This document shows, piece by piece, positions 27,230 through 37,829 of a stretch of 64,000 nt of DNA. How positions within the stretch are numbered: the first letter of the stretch is position 1; each line of letters begins with the position of its first letter. A model generated the notes under the pieces. The model did not search any database. It was not told the origin of the DNA and saw only the letters and a list, made by a program, of their open reading frames with translations. A program made the translations under genes and the position numbers. The stretch spans positions 124,001 to 188,000 of the forward strand of contig NZ_WMCD01000001.1 in assembly GCF_010994275.1 (NCBI RefSeq), given 5' to 3'. This DNA comes from Cyclobacterium jeungdonense. Lineage in GTDB: Bacteria; Bacteroidota; Bacteroidia; Cytophagales; Cyclobacteriaceae.

Positions 27230-27299
27230 GTTGATTTTATTATTACTATAAACTTTTTGTACAACGAAATAAAAAAATGAAAGTTTAAATCCACCGGAT

Positions 27300-27653
27300 T
27301 TAGTGACTGTTTATTTTGGTCACCTTGGCATCTCCCCAAAGCTCTTCCAATTGATAAAATTCTCTCTTTTCTTTCAAGAATATGTGAACGACCACATTAA
27401 CATAATCCATCAATACCCATTGGCGGTTATTTTTACCCTCACTTTTCCAGGGTTTTTCCTGGTTGGTTTTGTAAACTTCTTCCTCCACTGAATTGGAAAT
27501 ACCTTCAATTTGAGTATCAGAGCTGCCGGAACAAATCACAAAAAAATCAGTCATTGTGCTATTGATGTCTCGTAAATCCATTACCACGATCTCGGAAGCC
27601 TTTTTATCTTCCATACCTTTCACTATTACTTTGCTCAACTCCTCTGCCGTCAT
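27300..27653 (-). CDS. rsfS: Ribosome silencing factor RsfS
   Basis: 117 residues, the usual length. Motifs are [25 protein letters not shown] and [27 protein letters not shown], both typical of the RsfS/Iojap family. It binds ribosomal protein uL14 and blocks joining of the subunits under starvation. It is immediately upstream of ftsH and divergent from birA (98 bp between starts), a conserved Bacteroidota order. Confidence 0.95.
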   Translation of the reverse strand: MTAEELSKVIVKGMEDKKASEIVVMDLRDINSTMTDFFVICSGSSDTQIEGISNSVEEEVYKTNQEKPWKSEGKNNRQWVLMDYVNVVVHIFLKEKREFYQLEELWGDAKVTKINSH

Positions 27654-27751
27654 ATATTCTTTTTGGTATTTTTTTTAGTAATTTCCATTTTATGGCTAAT
27701 TTCAATGTAATTTTAAATATCCTGATTATGGGATAAAATAACTAATTATAA

Positions 27752-28507
27752 ATGCATAAAATCCTTGCCAATACGGGTTTTCTGGGAAAAGATTTGCAAA
27801 TACTGACAGACTGTCACTCTACGAATGAATCAGCTGTCTCCCGGCTCCGGTCTGGAAAAGCGAAAGAAGGGACCGTCATCCTTACCCATAATCAAACCCA
27901 AGGAAGAGGGCAAAGAGGTAATCGCTGGCATTCCAAACCTGGAATGAACCTTACATTTTCAATGGTTTTCAAACCCGATTTTCTCTCAGTAGATCGGCAA
28001 TTTCTACTCAATATGGCCATTGCACTCGGAGTACAAAAGGCGCTGTGCCGTTTGGTTTCCGGCATCAACATTAAGTGGCCCAATGATTTTCTTTCTGCGG
28101 AAGGAAAGAAAATCGGCGGCATGCTGGTTGAAAATACACTTTCAGGTAATCGGATTGTTGCTTCAGTGGTGGGAATAGGTGTGAATGTAAATCAACATGA
28201 GTTTTCGGTTCCAGAAGCGACTTCCCTCGCAAACCTGTCAGGCAAGGCCTATTCGTTGGACCAGCTACTGGAAATCTTACTGGTTTCGGTGGAAGATTAT
28301 TATCTGAAGTTGAAATCTGGGGAACAGGAAATCATCCAAAAAGAATACCTTAGTCAATTGTACCGATTCGGCACCTGGGCAAGTTACGAAGATGATGAGG
28401 TTTTTACCGGGAAAATAGTCGATGTTGGTATTCATGGACGCTTAATAATCACGAAACAAAACGGAACAATAGCAAGTTATGATTTGAAACAAATTCGTTT
28501 CATTTAA
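27752..28507 (+). CDS. birA: Biotin-[acetyl-CoA-carboxylase] ligase
   Basis: 251 residues. It holds the biotinyl-AMP loop GRGQRGNRWHS, the NLTFSMV strand, IKWPNDF and KIGGMLVEN, with a short C-terminal SH3-like domain. There is no N-terminal helix-turn-helix, so it is an enzyme only and not a repressor of biotin genes. It attaches biotin to the carrier lysine of biotin-dependent carboxylases. It is divergent from the rsfS-ftsH pair. Confidence 0.94.
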   Translation: MHKILANTGFLGKDLQILTDCHSTNESAVSRLRSGKAKEGTVILTHNQTQGRGQRGNRWHSKPGMNLTFSMVFKPDFLSVDRQFLLNMAIALGVQKALCRLVSGINIKWPNDFLSAEGKKIGGMLVENTLSGNRIVASVVGIGVNVNQHEFSVPEATSLANLSGKAYSLDQLLEILLVSVEDYYLKLKSGEQEIIQKEYLSQLYRFGTWASYEDDEVFTGKIVDVGIHGRLIITKQNGTIASYDLKQIRFI

Positions 28508-28516
28508 TTAACCTAA

Positions 28517-28548
28517 TTTTCTTTTGTGTCTCTGAATACTTAAATTTG
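28517..28548 (+). promoter_or_regulatory. Candidate promoter for ahcY
   Basis: TTTT (28517-28520), a 20-base spacer and TAAATTTG (28541-28548), a full match to the TAnnTTTG -7 box. The ahcY start codon lies 36 bases further on. Confidence 0.55.
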
Positions 28549-28583
28549 ACCAAATTAATTTAAACTACAGTAAAAAATTAAAC

Positions 28584-29903
28584 ATGTCTACAACCAAATC
28601 TCAAAAATATACCCAGTACAAAGTCAAGGATATCTCACTTGCTGCATACGGAAGAAAAGAAATCAGACTGGCAGAAAGTGAAATGCCCGGACTGATGGCT
28701 CTGAGGGAGGAATTCGGCGCCTCACAACCATTGAAAGGTGCTAGAATAGCGGGTTGCCTTCACATGACCATACAGACAGCTGTCTTGATAGAAACATTAG
28801 TTGCACTTGGGGCTGAAGTGACCTGGTCCTCCTGTAACATTTTTTCCACACAAGATCACGCTGCGGCTGCCATTGCAGAAGCGGGTATAAGTGTTTATGC
28901 TTGGAAAGGACTATCTGCTGAGGATTTTGATTGGTGTATTGAACAGACCTTGTTTTTTGGAGAAGAGCGCAAACCCCTGAATATGATTTTGGATGACGGG
29001 GGAGATCTTACCAATATGGTCCTGGATAACTATCCGGAGTTGGTTTCAGGAATCAAAGGCCTGTCGGAAGAAACAACTACCGGGGTTCATAGACTGTACG
29101 AACGGATGAAAAACGGCACTCTTACCATCCCAGCTATTAATGTGAACGATTCGGTTACAAAATCGAAATTTGATAACAAATATGGCTGTAAAGAATCGCT
29201 GGTAGATGCGATCAGAAGAGCTACAGATATCATGATGGCAGGTAAAGTAGCTGCAGTAGCCGGTTATGGTGATGTAGGAAAAGGTTCTGCTGCTTCATTG
29301 AGAGGTGCCGGTGCCCGGGTGATTGTATCGGAAATTGATCCGATTTGCGCCCTGCAGGCAGCCATGGATGGTTTTGAAGTTAAAAAAATGATAGATGCGG
29401 TAAAAGAAGCAGATATTGTAGTAACTGCAACCGGAAATAAAGACATTATTGGAGAGGCTCATTTCAAAGCTCTGAAAGATAAAGCGATTGTTTGTAATAT
29501 CGGGCATTTCGATAACGAAATCGATATGGCCTGGTTGAATGGAAACTATGGGCATACCAAGGACGAAATCAAGCCTCAGGTAGATTTGTACCATCTGGAC
29601 GGCAAGGATATTATCCTGTTAGCAGAAGGCAGACTAGTGAATTTGGGCTGTGCCACCGGGCATCCGTCATTTGTAATGTCTAATTCCTTTACTAATCAAA
29701 CCCTGGCTCAAATGGAACTTTGGAAGAATACCGATCAATACGAGGCGGGTGTTTACATGCTACCCAAGCATCTGGATGAAAAAGTGGCTGCCTTGCATCT
29801 GAAAAAATTGGGAGTAGAGCTAGACGAGTTGACCGACGATCAGGCAACTTATATTGGGGTAAACCAAAAAGGTCCGTACAAGCCCGATTATTACAGGTAT
29901 TAA
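28584..29903 (+). CDS. ahcY: Adenosylhomocysteinase
   Basis: 439 residues, full length. Substrate and cofactor motifs are [17 protein letters not shown], the NAD loop [17 protein letters not shown], then [18 protein letters not shown]. It ends with the conserved Lys-Tyr tail [10 protein letters not shown]. It splits S-adenosylhomocysteine into adenosine and homocysteine and so keeps methyl-transfer reactions running. Good promoter and terminator flank it, so it is probably a single-gene unit. Confidence 0.97.
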   Translation: MSTTKSQKYTQYKVKDISLAAYGRKEIRLAESEMPGLMALREEFGASQPLKGARIAGCLHMTIQTAVLIETLVALGAEVTWSSCNIFSTQDHAAAAIAEAGISVYAWKGLSAEDFDWCIEQTLFFGEERKPLNMILDDGGDLTNMVLDNYPELVSGIKGLSEETTTGVHRLYERMKNGTLTIPAINVNDSVTKSKFDNKYGCKESLVDAIRRATDIMMAGKVAAVAGYGDVGKGSAASLRGAGARVIVSEIDPICALQAAMDGFEVKKMIDAVKEADIVVTATGNKDIIGEAHFKALKDKAIVCNIGHFDNEIDMAWLNGNYGHTKDEIKPQVDLYHLDGKDIILLAEGRLVNLGCATGHPSFVMSNSFTNQTLAQMELWKNTDQYEAGVYMLPKHLDEKVAALHLKKLGVELDELTDDQATYIGVNQKGPYKPDYYRY

Positions 29904-29935
29904 TAGTCTTTCCTTAAATAAAAATCACCATTCAA

Positions 29936-29963
29936 AACCCGGATTAATTCCGGGTTTTTTTTT
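29936..29963 (+). terminator. Intrinsic terminator after ahcY
   Basis: AACCCGGA-TTAAT-TCCGGGTT, an 8-bp perfect stem (29936-29956), followed by seven more T's. Confidence 0.9.
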
Positions 29964-30078
29964 ATTTCCTTTCCTGTGTTCATTCGCCAATTATTTTTTT
30001 TAGGGGATATGATTTTCATCATGTGATTATTTCATGAATTACGCTAATTTGCTATTTTTCTACCAAATAATTCTTGTT

Positions 30079-32442
30079 ATGACAAAATATTGTATTTCCT
30101 TTAAAGACATCCGGCATACGGATCTGGCAAGCGTTGGAGGTAAAAATGCTTCGCTGGGAGAAATGATCCGGAAAATGACCCCATTAGGAATTCGCGTTCC
30201 CATGGGTTTTGCTTTGACAGTGGCTGCTTACAGGGCATTCCTAAAAGCTGCTGAATTAGAGATTCCGCTTAAAGATTGTTTGGATTCTCTGGACACGAAA
30301 AAGTTACGGAATTTGTCGGAGGTGGGCAGGCAATGCCGCAAACTGATTCTCTCTGCAGAAATTCCCGATCAAATCCGTCAAGAGGTTTTAGAATCTTATC
30401 AGGGTTTAGGTAAAAAAAAGTCAGTTGCAGCGAGAAGCAGTGCCACCGCAGAGGATCTTCCCACCGCCAGTTTTGCTGGCCAACACGATAGTTTTCTGAA
30501 TATCAAGGGGGCCAAGGCTTTGCTGGAGGCGGTAAGGAACTGCTACGCCTCTCTATTTAACGACAGGGCTATTAAGTACCGCCTGGATAATGGATTTGAT
30601 CATATGGAAGTAGGACTCTCTGTGAGTGTTCAAAATATGGTTAGGTCTGATAAAGGAAGTGCAGGAGTGGCCTTTACCATGGACCCTGAATCGGGATTGG
30701 ATAAGGTCGTATACCTCACCTCCGCCTGGGGACTTGGTGAATTGGTAGTTCAAGGTGCGGTAAATCCTGACGAGTTTTACCTGTTTAAACCTTCCCTGAT
30801 AAAGGGCTTACCTTATCCTTTGTTGCAAAAGAAGTTGGGGGCCAAAGAACATAAAATGATCTTTTCAAAGGATACAAAAAATCCAGTGAAAAGGATATCC
30901 ACCACTGCCAGGGAAAAGCAGCAATTTTCCCTGGATGAAGCTGATGTCATTCAACTGGGTAAATGGTGTCTGGAAATAGAAAAGCTTTACCAAACGCCCA
31001 TGGATATTGAGTGGGCGAAAGATGGAAAAACGGGTGAATTGAATATCGTTCAGGCCCGACCCGAAACCGTCCACACCAAGAAAGCACCTACCTTGAAGAG
31101 TTATCGCCTGAAAAGTAAGGAAAGTCCTTTATGTATAGGTAAAGCAGTCGGTAAAGCGATTGCCACGGGGAAGGTAGCGATCGTGAATTCATTGGCAGAC
31201 GCTTCTAAAGTAAAAATGGGAGACATAATCGTCGCAGATAGTACGAACCCCGACTGGAATGCGCTGTTAAGGAAAGCGGTTTGCATTGTCACTAATAAGG
31301 GGGGCAGGACGAGTCATGCCTCGATTGTGGCCAGGGAGCTTGGGATCCATGCAGTAGTAGGCTGTGGTAACGCTACCGAAAAATTGAAGGACGGACAAAT
31401 CGTAACGGTTTCTTGTGCTGATGGTGACGAGGGAAAGGTTTATGATGGGAAATTGCCCTTTGAAGTTGAAGAAATTGCACTGGAAAACCTCAAGGATACG
31501 AAAACCAATGCGATGCTTATCCTTGCAGATCCTGGAAGTGCCTTTCAGCTGGCCATGTATCCGCAACAGGGAGTAGGTCTGTTGCGCATGGAATTCATTA
31601 TTTCCACGAGCATTCGGGTTCACCCCATGGCTTTGGTGAACTTTGAAGAATTGATGGAAAGCAACGAGAAAAAAGCCATCCAGGCAATTACTTCCGATTA
31701 TGAAGATAAGGAGCTTTATTTTGTCGAAAAATTGGCTTCCTCAGTAGGATTGGTCGCAGCTGCTTTCTATCCGAAAGAAGTAATCGTACGCATGAGCGAT
31801 TTTAAATCTAATGAATACAAAGATTTGATAGGAGGGAAATACTTTGAGCCGGAAGAGGAAAATCCCATGTTGGGTTTCAGGGGAGCGTCCAGATATTACC
31901 ACGAGATGTACAGAGAAGGTTTTGGCCTGGAATGCAGGGCCATGAAACGGGTCCGCGAAGAAATGGGTCTGGATAATGTGAAATTGATGATTCCATTTTG
32001 CAGAACGCCAGAAGAAGGAAAAAAAGTACTGGCATGCATGCAATCTTTCGGTCTGGAAAGGGGAAAAAACCATCTGGAGGTTTACATGATGGTGGAGATC
32101 CCCAGCAACATAATTTTAGCGAAATCCTTCGCCGATCTGTTTGATGGATTTTCTATTGGTACCAATGACCTAACTCAGTTAATTTTAGGTGTGGATCGGG
32201 ATTCTGCTCTGGTCAGCGGGCTTTTTGACGAGAATAATCCAGCGGTTAAAGAAATGCTTGAAAGTGTCATTCGGGATGTAAAAGGAAAAGGAAAAAAAAT
32301 CGGCTTGTGCGGACAGGCTCCAAGTGATTACCCTGAATTTGCTGGATTTCTGGTTAGTATGGGGATAGATAGCATTTCATTCAATGCGGATGCCTTGATT
32401 ACTGGCATTGGAAATATCCAAAAGGCGGAAAATTTAGTATAA
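30079..32442 (+). CDS. ppsA: Phosphoenolpyruvate synthase
   Basis: 787 residues from ATG 30079, giving MTKYCISFKDI; an ATG at 30034 would add 15 hydrophobic residues not typical of the family. The N-terminal ATP-grasp domain has VGGKNASLGEM and ARSSATAEDLPTASFAGQ. The central swivelling domain has the phospho-His in KGGRTSHASIVAREL. The C-terminal PEP domain has GFSIGTNDLTQLILGVDRD and GLCGQAPSDYPEF. It makes PEP from pyruvate and ATP, giving AMP and phosphate, for gluconeogenesis. No kinase-regulator (PpsR) gene is nearby. Confidence 0.97.
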   Translation: MTKYCISFKDIRHTDLASVGGKNASLGEMIRKMTPLGIRVPMGFALTVAAYRAFLKAAELEIPLKDCLDSLDTKKLRNLSEVGRQCRKLILSAEIPDQIRQEVLESYQGLGKKKSVAARSSATAEDLPTASFAGQHDSFLNIKGAKALLEAVRNCYASLFNDRAIKYRLDNGFDHMEVGLSVSVQNMVRSDKGSAGVAFTMDPESGLDKVVYLTSAWGLGELVVQGAVNPDEFYLFKPSLIKGLPYPLLQKKLGAKEHKMIFSKDTKNPVKRISTTAREKQQFSLDEADVIQLGKWCLEIEKLYQTPMDIEWAKDGKTGELNIVQARPETVHTKKAPTLKSYRLKSKESPLCIGKAVGKAIATGKVAIVNSLADASKVKMGDIIVADSTNPDWNALLRKAVCIVTNKGGRTSHASIVARELGIHAVVGCGNATEKLKDGQIVTVSCADGDEGKVYDGKLPFEVEEIALENLKDTKTNAMLILADPGSAFQLAMYPQQGVGLLRMEFIISTSIRVHPMALVNFEELMESNEKKAIQAITSDYEDKELYFVEKLASSVGLVAAAFYPKEVIVRMSDFKSNEYKDLIGGKYFEPEEENPMLGFRGASRYYHEMYREGFGLECRAMKRVREEMGLDNVKLMIPFCRTPEEGKKVLACMQSFGLERGKNHLEVYMMVEIPSNIILAKSFADLFDGFSIGTNDLTQLILGVDRDSALVSGLFDENNPAVKEMLESVIRDVKGKGKKIGLCGQAPSDYPEFAGFLVSMGIDSISFNADALITGIGNIQKAENLV

Positions 32443-32515
32443 TAAAGACATAATGGCAGGGAAAGACTTGGTGCGAAAGCCTGTAACGATTACTTTTAGG
32501 CAATAATCCAATTTC

Positions 32516-32914
32516 ATGAAATCACTTTCGTTTGTATTTATCCGGCTGGGCATTGGAATTAGCATGTTCGGTCACGGGCTGGTAAGGATTCCCAAACTCA
32601 ATGCCTTCAGTACCGGGATGGTAGGTAATTTTAGTGAGTCCTATTTACCTGGCCAAATAGTGAAGCCGTTTAGTCTGGCCTTACCCTTTCTGGAGTTAAT
32701 AGTGGGTCTCCTGCTAATCCTAGGTTTGAAAACACGGCTTGCAGGGATTTCAGGTGCCATTTTGATGCTATGCCTGATGTTCGGGACCTCCATGATAGAA
32801 AATTGGGGATCCCTGCCCTCTCAAATGATTCATTTATTATTTTTCGTTCTGGTATACGAATTTCATCAGGTAAATACCTTTGCTTTAGACCGAATGAATT
32901 CTCCATCTAATTAA
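32516..32914 (+). CDS. DoxX-family membrane protein
   Basis: 132 residues with four transmembrane helices. The start SFVFIRLGIGISMFGHGLVR and the later LELIVGLLLILGLKTRLAG are the typical DoxX/DoxD features. Members sit in the inner membrane and are linked to quinone or redox reactions, though most are unassigned. The TAA stop at 32912-32914 is directly followed by the ATG of the Crp/Fnr gene, so the pair is one unit. Confidence 0.88.
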   Translation: MKSLSFVFIRLGIGISMFGHGLVRIPKLNAFSTGMVGNFSESYLPGQIVKPFSLALPFLELIVGLLLILGLKTRLAGISGAILMLCLMFGTSMIENWGSLPSQMIHLLFFVLVYEFHQVNTFALDRMNSPSN

Positions 32915-33580
32915 ATGTATATGATCGATAAAGAAGATCTCAAATCCCATTTACCCTTTATTACAGATTCCAGGCTGAGGGATGCACTGCTGAAAGAAGG
33001 AAGGCTTATGAAGGTTGAAAAGGGAAAAGCCATCATGGAGCCCGGGCAATTTATAAAGATGGTGCCCATCATTTTAGAAGGTAGCATAAAGGTACTTAGA
33101 ATGGATGAAGAAGGCAGGGAATTATTTCTGTATTACCTGGAACCAGGGCAGACCTGCGCGCTTTCCCTAACTTGTTGCTCATCTTCCAAGCCTAGTGAAA
33201 TTAAAGCCGTTGCAGAAGAGGATTCCGTTTTATTGGCCATTCCGGTTCACGTACATGAGCAATGGTCAGATGAGTTCAAACAATGGAAGGACTATGTGTC
33301 CAGTACCTACCAATCCCGTTTTCAAGAAATGCTCGAGACTCTGGATGCGGTAGCCTTCAAGCGCATGGATGAGCGCCTGATGCGGTACATTGTTACGAAG
33401 ATGAAGCAGGCAAAATCCAATGAACTGCACACCACCCACCAGGAAATTGCTTCCGAATTGGGAACTTCACGGGAAGTGATTTCCAGGTTGCTAAAACAAT
33501 TGGAAAAGAAAAAATGGATTGAGCTGGGTAGAAATGTGATTTACATCAGAGATGATTTTGAGGAGTTAATCAGCAAATGA
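32915..33580 (+). CDS. Crp/Fnr-family transcriptional regulator
   Basis: 221 residues (ATG 32915; ATG 32921 is two codons in). The cyclic-nucleotide-binding-type beta-roll has VPIILEGSIKVLRMDEEGRE and YLEPGQTCALSLTCCSSS; the cluster of Cys residues near 88-89 could sense redox state but is not the FNR iron-sulfur pattern. The C-terminal helix-turn-helix is THQEIASELGTSREVISRLLK. It starts directly after the DoxX stop, so it probably controls that gene and is made with it. Targets beyond this are not known. Confidence 0.9.
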   Translation: MYMIDKEDLKSHLPFITDSRLRDALLKEGRLMKVEKGKAIMEPGQFIKMVPIILEGSIKVLRMDEEGRELFLYYLEPGQTCALSLTCCSSSKPSEIKAVAEEDSVLLAIPVHVHEQWSDEFKQWKDYVSSTYQSRFQEMLETLDAVAFKRMDERLMRYIVTKMKQAKSNELHTTHQEIASELGTSREVISRLLKQLEKKKWIELGRNVIYIRDDFEELISK

Positions 33581-33692
33581 GATTCCCATAAAGCAGGGCA
33601 TTTCTGCCATAACCATAACGTGGAATTGCTAACTGAAAGTCTTCTAGCAGGCTACTCCCACTTCCAAGAGGTTTTCATGACATGAATAGGTA

Positions 33693-36600
33693 ATGAATAA
33701 GGGGTTCCTTTTACTTCGTATTTGCTTTGGGTTTTTGCTGATTTCAGAACTCAATGCTCAGGACAGGTATTCCTTTAAGTTCAAAAAACTGGAAACGGAT
33801 AAAAACCTTTCTAGTGGAAACGTACAGGCTATTTTTCAGGACAAAGATGGATACATGTGGTTGGGGACAAATAATGGGCTGAATCGATTTGACGGATCCA
33901 GGATAAAGAATTTTTTTGCAGATGAGCGAGATTCCAGTACCATTAGCAGCCATTCGATATATAAAATTTTCCAAGGTCCCGAAGGTAATGTGTGGTTTAA
34001 AGATTTCGACAAAATTGTCAATGTCTACCTGAAAGATAAAGGCATTTTTGAGCGGGATATGGACAAGATTTCCATGCAGTATAAGTTGAGGAGTTCAGAC
34101 ATCACCCGGGTTTTTGAAGATTCAAAAAAAAGATACTGGTTTTTACATCCCTATGAAGGTATTAGTCTATTAGACAGCGGGCTACAGGAGTGCCAGTATT
34201 TTTTTTCTAAAGATTCAGAGGAAGGTACCATTAGCAGTAACCTGGTTACAGACATACAGGAAGATCCAAATGGTGATTTTTGGCTGGTTCATGCCAATGG
34301 GTCGATAGACATTTTATCCGGTAGGACTTTCAAGGTTTTTAAGCGGATTCAACTACCGGATTCCAAAAGACCGCTTCCCCAATGCTCTTTCGAAATGGTG
34401 ATAGACCAGGCCGGAGATGCCTGGGTTTTTTGTCCGGATTACGCATTGGGTGTGTTTTGGGTTTCGGGAAAATCCCAGCTTGTTCAAGCAATTAATGAAT
34501 CCTCCGAACAAATCAAACTGAATAACTCGCTGGTGAAATCCGTGCTGGAATATGCTCCTGGCCAGATTTGGATTGCAACGGATCATGGAGGAATCAATAT
34601 AATTGATACCCAAAAACTGGAAGTACACTACGAGCTCAACCAACCTGAAAATCCCTTATCGCTATCGCATAATGCAGTCTATGCCTTGTATCTGGATGCG
34701 GATGGGATAGTCTGGGTAGGAACACATAAAAGAGGGGTAGATCTTTATCATCCCAGATTGAACCGCTTTGGTCTGATAAAAAGGGAAATAGACCCGGAAA
34801 ACCCCATCCCAAAAAATGATGTGAACGCCATAGAAGAGGATGCCCAAGGCAATATCATTGTAGGTTCGAATGGTGGCGGTCTGTGGCGGTATGATCCTAA
34901 ATCAAAATTCTACTTGGATGGAGACCAGTGGGAAAACCAGAGCGGAAAAGCACCCGGATCGGATGTGGTGGTGGTGGACTTGCTTACCGATCAATCGGGT
35001 ACGCTTTGGATAGGCACCTACCAAAGTGGTCTTTACAAATACGATGGGAAGAATTTTACCCAATTTGAGGCGGCTCCGGGTAATCCAGCTGCCTTGCAGG
35101 ACAATAATGTTTGGAAAATATTTGAGGATAGTGCCGGAAGATTATGGGTAGGAACCTTGAGGGAAGGGCTCTTTTTGATGGACAGAAAAAGCGACACGTT
35201 TACCCAATACACACTGGAGGGACAGGGTATCCCCCTGAACAACCAATACATAACAGGGATTACGGAGGATAAGGAAGGAAATATCTGGGTAGGAGGGGGC
35301 CGGGGCATCGATGTCTTTCACCCCGAAAAAGGGTATCAGCAGTATTTTTCAGGGGGCCCAACAGACCGATCCGGTCTTAGCAATGCAAATGTTTCTGAAA
35401 TAATCCGGGATTCTTTTGGAACCATATGGGTAAGTACCGGAAAAGGCTTGTTTTATTTCGACGAACCTACCAAATCCTTTAAAGTTTTTGACCAATCCAG
35501 CGGCTTGAAAAATGATTTCCTGGTCAGCTTGGTTCCAGATAAGAATGGTGATTTATGGCTGAGTTCCCAGAATGGGCTGATTCATGCAAAAGTGAATCGC
35601 CGCTCCGGAAAATTGTCCCTTGGTTTTAGGTATTTTACTACCGGAGATGGTTTGCAGGGGGATTATTTCAATAAAAACGCCGCATTTCTATCGGTAGACG
35701 GCAGGGTATATTTTGGCGGAGCGGACGGCATCAATTACCTGGAGCCGGAAACGTTTCCTTTCTTCGACAAGGAACCAAAAGTAGTATTCACAGGTATCCA
35801 GCTATTCAACCAGCCGGTTGGTATAAACGAATCGGTTAATGGAAGGGTCTTGCTTGAAAAACCCCTGGATAAAATTCGATCCATTAGGTTGAAGCATCAT
35901 GAGAATTTATTCACTGTGGCTTTTTCCTCCCTGAATTACCTCAACCCTGAAAAAAGCAGTTTTTTGTATCGTCTGGACGGATTTAGTAAGAATTGGGTAA
36001 GTAAGGAAGCCGCTCCTTTTGGGGTCACATTCACGAATCTCGATCCTGGCACCTATACCTTGCAGGTAAGGGCTGCTTCAAGTGACGGGGTGTGGGGAGA
36101 TGAAGTGGCTTCCCTAACCATAGAAATTTTAACCCCTTTTTGGTTGACCCCCTTGGCTTACCTTGTTTATGGGTTGGTATTTTTAGTAGCTTTCTTTTTT
36201 TCCTGGAAGTGGTTTGTTTCCCGGGAACGCCAAAGGCTCATGCGTGTAGAGGAGATAAAAGAAAATAAAAGACTTGCCGAACTGGATCAAATGAAGAACC
36301 GGTTTTTTACTAACGTCAGTCATGAGTTTCGGACGCCGCTGACCTTGATTCTGGCACCCATAGAGAAATTACTTAAAGACAAAAAGGAAGAGGGTCCTGA
36401 GGGTTTTCAACTCCAAACCATTCAGAAAAATGCTCAAAAGCTATTGCTGATGGTTAATCAATTACTGGAAGTTAGGAAATTGGAAAACGACAGCTTGCAG
36501 TTGGTTTTGTCTCAGGGGGACATGGTGACTTTTATAGAGGAACAAGTACGTTCCTTTCAAAGCCTGGCGATACAGAAGCAAATTGGCTTGACTTTTAGTT

Positions 36601-37829
36601 CCAACGTTCGGAATATCCCCACTGCCTTTGATACAGATATGATGGGGAAAATGATTACCAACCTGCTGTCCAATGCTTTTAAGTTTACCCCTGTTAATGG
36701 GGAAATAAATGTAAGTTTGGATTTTCAACAGTACAGCCTGGAAGAAGGATTCCTGGAAATAAGGGTAAGGGATTCAGGGATAGGAATTGCGAAGGATCAA
36801 TTGGATCGGATATTTGAACGATACGTAACCCTGAGTTCACACGAAAATCAGGGTACGGGAATCGGACTTGCTTTGGTTAGGGAATATGCAAAAGTTCACG
36901 GAGGGACAGCTCGTGTTTACAGCGTTCCGGGTCAGGGCGCTACTTTTACTGTTTCCCTTCCTTTGAAATTGAGAGAAGGCTATTTGATATGGGAAGAATT
37001 TTTCATGGACGCCGGCAAGGAAGAGTTAATCGCCTCCGGAAGGGGATCCGGAGTTGCCATGGAAGACCTTCCCACTATGTTGCTGGTAGAAGATAATTCC
37101 GATCTCAGGCTTTATCTTGCGGAAGTATTAAAGGATACCTATACTATTTTACAGGCCTCTAATGGTAGGGAAGCTCTGCAATTAGCGCTGCGGTACATTC
37201 CGGATATCATTCTTTCGGATGTGCTCATGCCTGAAATGGATGGTGTAGCTTTTTGCCAAGCGGTTAAAACGAATATTAAGACTTCTCATGTTCCTGTCGT
37301 TCTGCTAACAGCCAGGACGGCAGATGAGGATCAGTTGATTGGATTGAAGTCTGGCTGTAATCTCTATCTGGATAAACCTTTCAATCTGGAAATTCTACGT
37401 TCGTCGCTTACTAATCTCCTGAAGGATAAAGAAAGGCTGCAAAAACACTATCGAAAATTCATATCCGTGCAGACAAGCGAAGCTGAACTCGAATCTCTTG
37501 ATGATAAATTAATACAAAAAGCAGTAGCTTTGGTGGAAAAGGAAATCGAAAATCCTGAATTTTCGGTGGAAATTTTGAGCAAATCTATGGGAATGAGCAG
37601 GGTACACCTGTACAAGAAAATTAACTCTCTTACCGGCCAAAGCCCCTTGGAATTTATAAGGACCATTCGTTTGCAAAGAGCCGCCCAATTACTGGGAATG
37701 AATCAGTATACGGTAGCCGAAGTTGCATATAAAGTAGGATACAACAATGCCAAATACTTCTCCAAACATTTTAAAGCCAATTATGGAAAAATTCCATCCC
37801 AATACCAAAAGGATATTGAGAATGATTAA
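33693..37829 (+). CDS. Hybrid two-component system protein (one-chain sensor, kinase, receiver and AraC output)
   Basis: 1378 residues, the Bacteroidota HTCS layout. A signal peptide (ends LNAQD) precedes a two-propeller periplasmic sensor with many Reg_prop blades (DGYMWLGTNNGLNRFDG). A Y_Y_Y domain (about 715-800) leads to one transmembrane helix near 810-842. The kinase has acceptor His876 in VSHEFRTPL, NLLSNAFKFTP and GTGIGLALVREY. The receiver has Asp1176 in LSDVLMPEMDG. An AraC helix-turn-helix ends the chain. The stop overlaps the GH29 gene by eight bases, so it very probably controls fucose-containing glycan use. No SusC/SusD pair is in the window. Confidence 0.96.
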   Translation: MNKGFLLLRICFGFLLISELNAQDRYSFKFKKLETDKNLSSGNVQAIFQDKDGYMWLGTNNGLNRFDGSRIKNFFADERDSSTISSHSIYKIFQGPEGNVWFKDFDKIVNVYLKDKGIFERDMDKISMQYKLRSSDITRVFEDSKKRYWFLHPYEGISLLDSGLQECQYFFSKDSEEGTISSNLVTDIQEDPNGDFWLVHANGSIDILSGRTFKVFKRIQLPDSKRPLPQCSFEMVIDQAGDAWVFCPDYALGVFWVSGKSQLVQAINESSEQIKLNNSLVKSVLEYAPGQIWIATDHGGINIIDTQKLEVHYELNQPENPLSLSHNAVYALYLDADGIVWVGTHKRGVDLYHPRLNRFGLIKREIDPENPIPKNDVNAIEEDAQGNIIVGSNGGGLWRYDPKSKFYLDGDQWENQSGKAPGSDVVVVDLLTDQSGTLWIGTYQSGLYKYDGKNFTQFEAAPGNPAALQDNNVWKIFEDSAGRLWVGTLREGLFLMDRKSDTFTQYTLEGQGIPLNNQYITGITEDKEGNIWVGGGRGIDVFHPEKGYQQYFSGGPTDRSGLSNANVSEIIRDSFGTIWVSTGKGLFYFDEPTKSFKVFDQSSGLKNDFLVSLVPDKNGDLWLSSQNGLIHAKVNRRSGKLSLGFRYFTTGDGLQGDYFNKNAAFLSVDGRVYFGGADGINYLEPETFPFFDKEPKVVFTGIQLFNQPVGINESVNGRVLLEKPLDKIRSIRLKHHENLFTVAFSSLNYLNPEKSSFLYRLDGFSKNWVSKEAAPFGVTFTNLDPGTYTLQVRAASSDGVWGDEVASLTIEILTPFWLTPLAYLVYGLVFLVAFFFSWKWFVSRERQRLMRVEEIKENKRLAELDQMKNRFFTNVSHEFRTPLTLILAPIEKLLKDKKEEGPEGFQLQTIQKNAQKLLLMVNQLLEVRKLENDSLQLVLSQGDMVTFIEEQVRSFQSLAIQKQIGLTFSSNVRNIPTAFDTDMMGKMITNLLSNAFKFTPVNGEINVSLDFQQYSLEEGFLEIRVRDSGIGIAKDQLDRIFERYVTLSSHENQGTGIGLALVREYAKVHGGTARVYSVPGQGATFTVSLPLKLREGYLIWEEFFMDAGKEELIASGRGSGVAMEDLPTMLLVEDNSDLRLYLAEVLKDTYTILQASNGREALQLALRYIPDIILSDVLMPEMDGVAFCQAVKTNIKTSHVPVVLLTARTADEDQLIGLKSGCNLYLDKPFNLEILRSSLTNLLKDKERLQKHYRKFISVQTSEAELESLDDKLIQKAVALVEKEIENPEFSVEILSKSMGMSRVHLYKKINSLTGQSPLEFIRTIRLQRAAQLLGMNQYTVAEVAYKVGYNNAKYFSKHFKANYGKIPSQYQKDIEND

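Noticed and set aside
37747..37821. Upstream start for the GH29 gene
   Set aside because: It lies inside the AraC domain of the sensor in another frame, and a lipoprotein signal starts at 37822.
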